A DNA stretch of 64,000 nt from Polaribacter atrinae. Lineage in GTDB: Bacteria; Bacteroidota; Bacteroidia; Flavobacteriales; Flavobacteriaceae. This document shows positions 60,773 to 64,000 of this stretch, one piece after another. The notes beneath the pieces are model-generated. The model was given only the letters and a program-made list of their open reading frames with translations. It was not told the DNA's origin and did no database searches. Position 1 is the stretch's first letter, and each line of letters opens with the position of its first letter. The stretch is from NCBI RefSeq assembly GCF_038023995.1, contig NZ_CP150660.1, positions 1,176,501 through 1,240,500 of the forward strand, in the 5' to 3' direction. The position numbers were made by a program, and so were the translations under genes.

Positions 60773-61204
60773 TTAATCGTGATTAGCATGATCATCTGCT
60801 GTTACTTCTCCAGACTGATTCATTGCCATTGTATGATCATATTTACAACAACCAGGTAAACCATTGTATGCTTCTTCGCTTCCTGATACTTTTTCTGTAT
60901 CATAACCAGAAGCCGCAATTGCAGTATGAATTGCCATTACATCTGTCTTAGTATCATCAAAAGATACTTCTATTTTCTTTTTATCAATACTCCAATTGGC
61001 ATTGGAAACACCTTCTACAGCATTGGCTGCTTTTTCAATGGTATTTTTACACATACCACAGTTTCCTCTAACTCCAAAAGTTAGCGAAGCGTTTGCTACT
61101 TCTTTAGAAATTTCTGTAGTATTTGTTTTTTGTTTGGTTTCATTTTTACAACTTGTAAAACCGACTGTAGCTATAATAGCTAAACTTAAAATTACTTTTT
61201 TCAT
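60773..61204 (-). CDS. HMA-domain lipoprotein (metal-binding)
   Basis: 143 residues. Lipobox TVGFTSCKNE, then a heavy-metal-associated domain with GNCGMCKNTIEKAA (MxCxxC variant) and a His/Asp-rich tail (DHTMAMNQSG, ADDHANHD). Probably binds copper in the periplasm. Last gene of the minus-strand operon. Confidence 0.88.
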   Translation of the reverse strand: MKKVILSLAIIATVGFTSCKNETKQKTNTTEISKEVANASLTFGVRGNCGMCKNTIEKAANAVEGVSNANWSIDKKKIEVSFDDTKTDVMAIHTAIAASGYDTEKVSGSEEAYNGLPGCCKYDHTMAMNQSGEVTADDHANHD

Positions 61205-61239
61205 TGATTTATATTTAATTATTAGTATTTAATTTTTTA

Positions 61240-63018
61240 TTATTCTATTACTTTTTTTACTTCTCCACAGGTTAACATAGCACCTCCAAAATAAGGATTT
61301 ACTACTTTTTCTTCTTTACTTAACCAATAAGCACCTTTGTTATTATCAGACATTGGGCAGTACAAATGATATACTTTTTCATGAATACCAAACACTTCTA
61401 ACGCAATGGCCATATTTGATGATAAATTCTTAAAATAGGTTCTTTGAACTTTAATATCATCTGTATTAGAAATTAAATTAGCAGTTGCTTTTAGTTCTTT
61501 TTCTAAAGGCATCCAATGCTGATGTGCATTTTTACTCTTTAATAACTTCATATCTACTTTCCCTAAATCAGTTAATAAATGTTTCGATTGCTTTTTAAGG
61601 TTCTGAGTATTATCTATTGCCAAAGCATTCTTTAATTCAATATAAGTATTAAAAACCACGTTTAATTGATCTTGAAACTCTTTAGAAACAGCTATTCTTT
61701 CATTTTTATTTAAAGGTTTCTTCGTGTCTGAAGTATTGGTTTTCATATCCATATGTCCTTCATGACCTGTCATTACTTTACCACCTTTTTTATTCATCAT
61801 CGATTTTTTGCCTTGTAATTGGGCAGCAGCATCTACCGTAAAGGTTCCGTTGGTTACAATTTCATCACCATTATTTAGCCCTTCTAAAACCAGATAATTT
61901 TCACCTATTTGTTTCCCTACAGTAATTTCACGCATTTCAAAAACAGGTTCATTTGGGTTTGTTTTTAGATAGACTACAGAGCGTTTTCCGGTCCATAAAA
62001 CAGCCGAAGCAGCTATGGATAAAACTTCCTTTTTAGTTGAAGAATCAATTCTTTTAATTTTGCCTTCTACAAACATTCCTGGTTTAAAAAGATCGTTTTT
62101 ATTATTTAACACGACTCTTAAATTTACCGTTCTTGTTTTACTATCTAAGATAGGATCAATAAAATCGACTTTCCCTTTAAATTCTTTATCTGAATAAGCA
62201 TTTGTTGTGATTACAATATCTTGCCCTTCTTTAAATTGACTAATTTGATTTTCATAGACATCAAAATTTGCCCAAACGCTATGTAAATTAGAGACTTTAA
62301 AAATGGGTTTCCCATCCATAATATGAGAACCTTCATTGATGGCAATTTCTGTAACCACGCCAGCTACATGAGAATAAATGGTAAAACTATTTTTTACGTG
62401 TCCTGTTTGTTCCACTTCTGTTAACTGCGCGCCATGAATCATCCAATTTTTGAACTTATTTTTAACAGCTTTGTACAATTGAGGTTGCGATTCTTTTAAT
62501 GTATACGCAGTAATTAATTCTTGTTGCGCTGCAATTAATTCTGGAGAATAAATTTGTGCAACGGCTTGTCCTTTTTTAACACGTTCTCCCAAAGAATTTA
62601 CAAATAATTTTTCTACTCTACCATTAAAGTGAGCTGGCATAGTGGCTGTTTCGTTTTCATTCTCTGTAATTTTTCCTGATAAAACAGTCCCAGAATTAGC
62701 ATTAGAAATACCTTTTCCAACGATGGATACTTGTATGTTTGCTAATGCCATGGCATTTTTAGAAAGCTTAAATTCATCTGCTAACAATCCTTCTTCACTG
62801 CTTGCAGCAGGAATTAAATCCATTCCACAAATAGGACAGTCGCCTGCTTCTGGTTGCATAATTTGAGGATGCATAGAACAAGTCCACATTTGATTTGTTT
62901 CTGTAGCCACATCATGTTTGTGCGCAGTTTCTGTAGGTGCTGTGTTTCCTCCAAAAAGCAGCCACCCTAAAAATAGCCCAAGAGCTAAAAGAACGATGTA
63001 AATGATATATTTTTTCAT
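61240..63018 (-). CDS. CusB-like efflux RND periplasmic adaptor with metal-binding and DUF3347 domains
   Basis: 592 residues. N-terminal membrane anchor, heavy-metal-binding domain (WTCSMHPQIMQPEAGDCPIC), HlyD/CusB core (VSIVGKGISN, AGVVTEIAINEGSHIMDGKP) and a C-terminal DUF3347 (EFQDQLNVVFNTYIELKNAL, then YHLYCPMSDNNKGAYWLS). Delivers Cu(I)/Ag(I) to a CusA pump, which must be encoded to the right of the window. Confidence 0.93.
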   Translation of the reverse strand: MKKYIIYIVLLALGLFLGWLLFGGNTAPTETAHKHDVATETNQMWTCSMHPQIMQPEAGDCPICGMDLIPAASSEEGLLADEFKLSKNAMALANIQVSIVGKGISNANSGTVLSGKITENENETATMPAHFNGRVEKLFVNSLGERVKKGQAVAQIYSPELIAAQQELITAYTLKESQPQLYKAVKNKFKNWMIHGAQLTEVEQTGHVKNSFTIYSHVAGVVTEIAINEGSHIMDGKPIFKVSNLHSVWANFDVYENQISQFKEGQDIVITTNAYSDKEFKGKVDFIDPILDSKTRTVNLRVVLNNKNDLFKPGMFVEGKIKRIDSSTKKEVLSIAASAVLWTGKRSVVYLKTNPNEPVFEMREITVGKQIGENYLVLEGLNNGDEIVTNGTFTVDAAAQLQGKKSMMNKKGGKVMTGHEGHMDMKTNTSDTKKPLNKNERIAVSKEFQDQLNVVFNTYIELKNALAIDNTQNLKKQSKHLLTDLGKVDMKLLKSKNAHQHWMPLEKELKATANLISNTDDIKVQRTYFKNLSSNMAIALEVFGIHEKVYHLYCPMSDNNKGAYWLSKEEKVVNPYFGGAMLTCGEVKKVIE

Positions 63019-63021
63019 AAT

Positions 63022-64000
63022 TTAATTGATTAAATAATTGATGTTTGTGGTTTGAAAATAGTAGTTTTTTACCGCTTCAATCTGATTCATTTGAAATTTT
63101 AATTGCAATTCTTGAATGTCTAAAACGTCATTAAAATCAATCGTTCCTGTTTCATAACTTTTAATTAAAATGTCTTCTGCTGCCTTAGCTTGTTTTAAGT
63201 TTTTAACTTGTGTATTGTAAGTGATTCTTGCCGAAATACGATCGTTTATGGCCTTATCTAAAAAGGTTTCTAAAGTGTTTAAACGTTCTTGTTTTTGTGC
63301 TTCAATTTCTTGTTGTTGCAATTCATTTTGCTTCGTTTTCGATTTGTACTTCTTATTAAAAATAGGAATTGATAAGGATACTGTTGGCATCAAAATATCT
63401 TTTCCTTTTTCACTAAAAGTGATGTCTGGACCTGCATGAATATTGATGTAATCGAATCCAAAACCAAAAGAAGGCTGACTTTCTTTTTGATTCATTAATT
63501 CGGATTGTGCTACCGATTGAAATAGTTTATCGTATTTTAATAATTCGGGGTGTAAATCTAAATTATTAGTGTTAATGTCAAAACCTTTAGAAGGCATTAA
63601 CAAAGCATCTACAACATCAATTTTAATCGTATTTTCTCTATTTAAAAGGTTGTTAAAAGTTGTTTGTTCCGTTAAAAACTGTTGTTCTAAAACCAACCTT
63701 AATTGCTCTAATTCATTCTGACGCATTTGCAATCTAAAAAGATCTACTGCAGAAGCTTTACCAACTTCAATAGACGTTAATGCCAATGTTTCATACGTTT
63801 TAAGCAGTTTATTGTTTTCAACCAAAATAGCTTGTTTGGCTTTGTTTACATATAATTTATAGTACGATTTTGATACAGAAACCATTAATTTTCGTTTGGC
63901 AATTACAATATCTTCATACTTTGTATCAGCCAAAGAACTCGCATAATTTTCACGAGATGTAATGGTTCCAAACCAAGGCAACATTTGTTTTGCCGATACT
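63022..64000 (-). CDS. CusC-like TolC-family outer-membrane protein (incomplete)
   Basis: The C-terminal 325 or so residues are in the window and the frame is open to its edge (SAKQMLPWFGT). Coiled-coil OEP repeats with AAEDILIKSYETGTIDFNDV near the end. Ends 4 bp before the CusB start. Its N-terminus lies to the right of the window. Confidence 0.9.
   Translation of the reverse strand, partial: VSAKQMLPWFGTITSRENYASSLADTKYEDIVIAKRKLMVSVSKSYYKLYVNKAKQAILVENNKLLKTYETLALTSIEVGKASAVDLFRLQMRQNELEQLRLVLEQQFLTEQTTFNNLLNRENTIKIDVVDALLMPSKGFDINTNNLDLHPELLKYDKLFQSVAQSELMNQKESQPSFGFGFDYINIHAGPDITFSEKGKDILMPTVSLSIPIFNKKYKSKTKQNELQQQEIEAQKQERLNTLETFLDKAINDRISARITYNTQVKNLKQAKAAEDILIKSYETGTIDFNDVLDIQELQLKFQMNQIEAVKNYYFQTTNINYLIN

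Noticed and set aside
60773..64000. Metal-efflux operon as part of the array
   Set aside because: No attC-like site lies beyond 58529, the genes read leftwards as a normal operon with a terminator, and the composition is that of ordinary chromosomal DNA.

Overview
The window is strongly AT-rich and looks like a chromosome segment of a marine-type Flavobacteriaceae (Bacteroidota). Supporting signs are Bacteroidota -7 promoter boxes of the form TAnnTTTG, many short lipoprotein signals, and proteins typical of that family (bestrophin, YceI, CusB with a C-terminal DUF3347, many AraC regulators). The genus cannot be fixed from the sequence.

Positions 1 to about 58.5 kb are one integron-like gene-cassette array. 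Some 40 copies of an imperfect palindrome of about 75-200 bp (called A0-A40 here) alternate with short genes that nearly all read on the + strand. Each site begins with a variable box ending in AAC, then 3 spacer bases, a stem of roughly 8-16 bp, a variable middle with an inner hairpin, the other half of the stem, 6 spacer bases and GTT. The two arms covary between sites. The first bases after GTT of a cassette are the reverse complement of the box that ends the same cassette, usually over 9-10 bp. This is the layout of integron attC sites and cassettes, though the boxes depart from the RYYYAAC/GTTRRRY consensus. No integrase lies in the window, so this is a CALIN-like array or the distal part of a chromosomal integron that continues to the left.

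The first third (1-21 kb) is the classical part: one- or two-gene cassettes for a VWA/nuclease-like protein, YwqK-like repeat proteins, GYF/RDD membrane proteins with an M48 protease, an AlbA_2 (Schlafen-type) protein, a ParE-type toxin-antitoxin pair, a HEPN-like protein, a DUF1905 protein and many unknowns. It also has ORF-less cassettes, of which one family is present three times and another twice.

From 21 to 58 kb the array is expanded. Five nearly identical IS30-family copies each sit 24-25 nt after the G of a site's GTT, in the same orientation, and every cassette that carries one has non-matching ends, as expected if IS30 copies recombined. Cassettes here are large and hold ordinary chromosomal functions: AraC/YceI/DOPA dioxygenase; AraC/ALDH/ADH/GreB/bestrophin; an AraC/TolC/HlyD/MFS efflux set; GH13 amylase; EamA; SDR; LtrA; Crp/DJ-1; Fic. 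Two IS110-family elements are inserted inside the left arm of array sites, and their non-coding end carries an 11-nt copy of that target in a stem-loop, as expected for a bridge-RNA guide.

The second IS110 element ends the array, fused to a 5'-truncated AraC gene. Beyond it (60.4-64 kb) lies an unrelated minus-strand metal-efflux operon: CusC-like outer-membrane protein, CusB-like adaptor and an HMA-domain lipoprotein.
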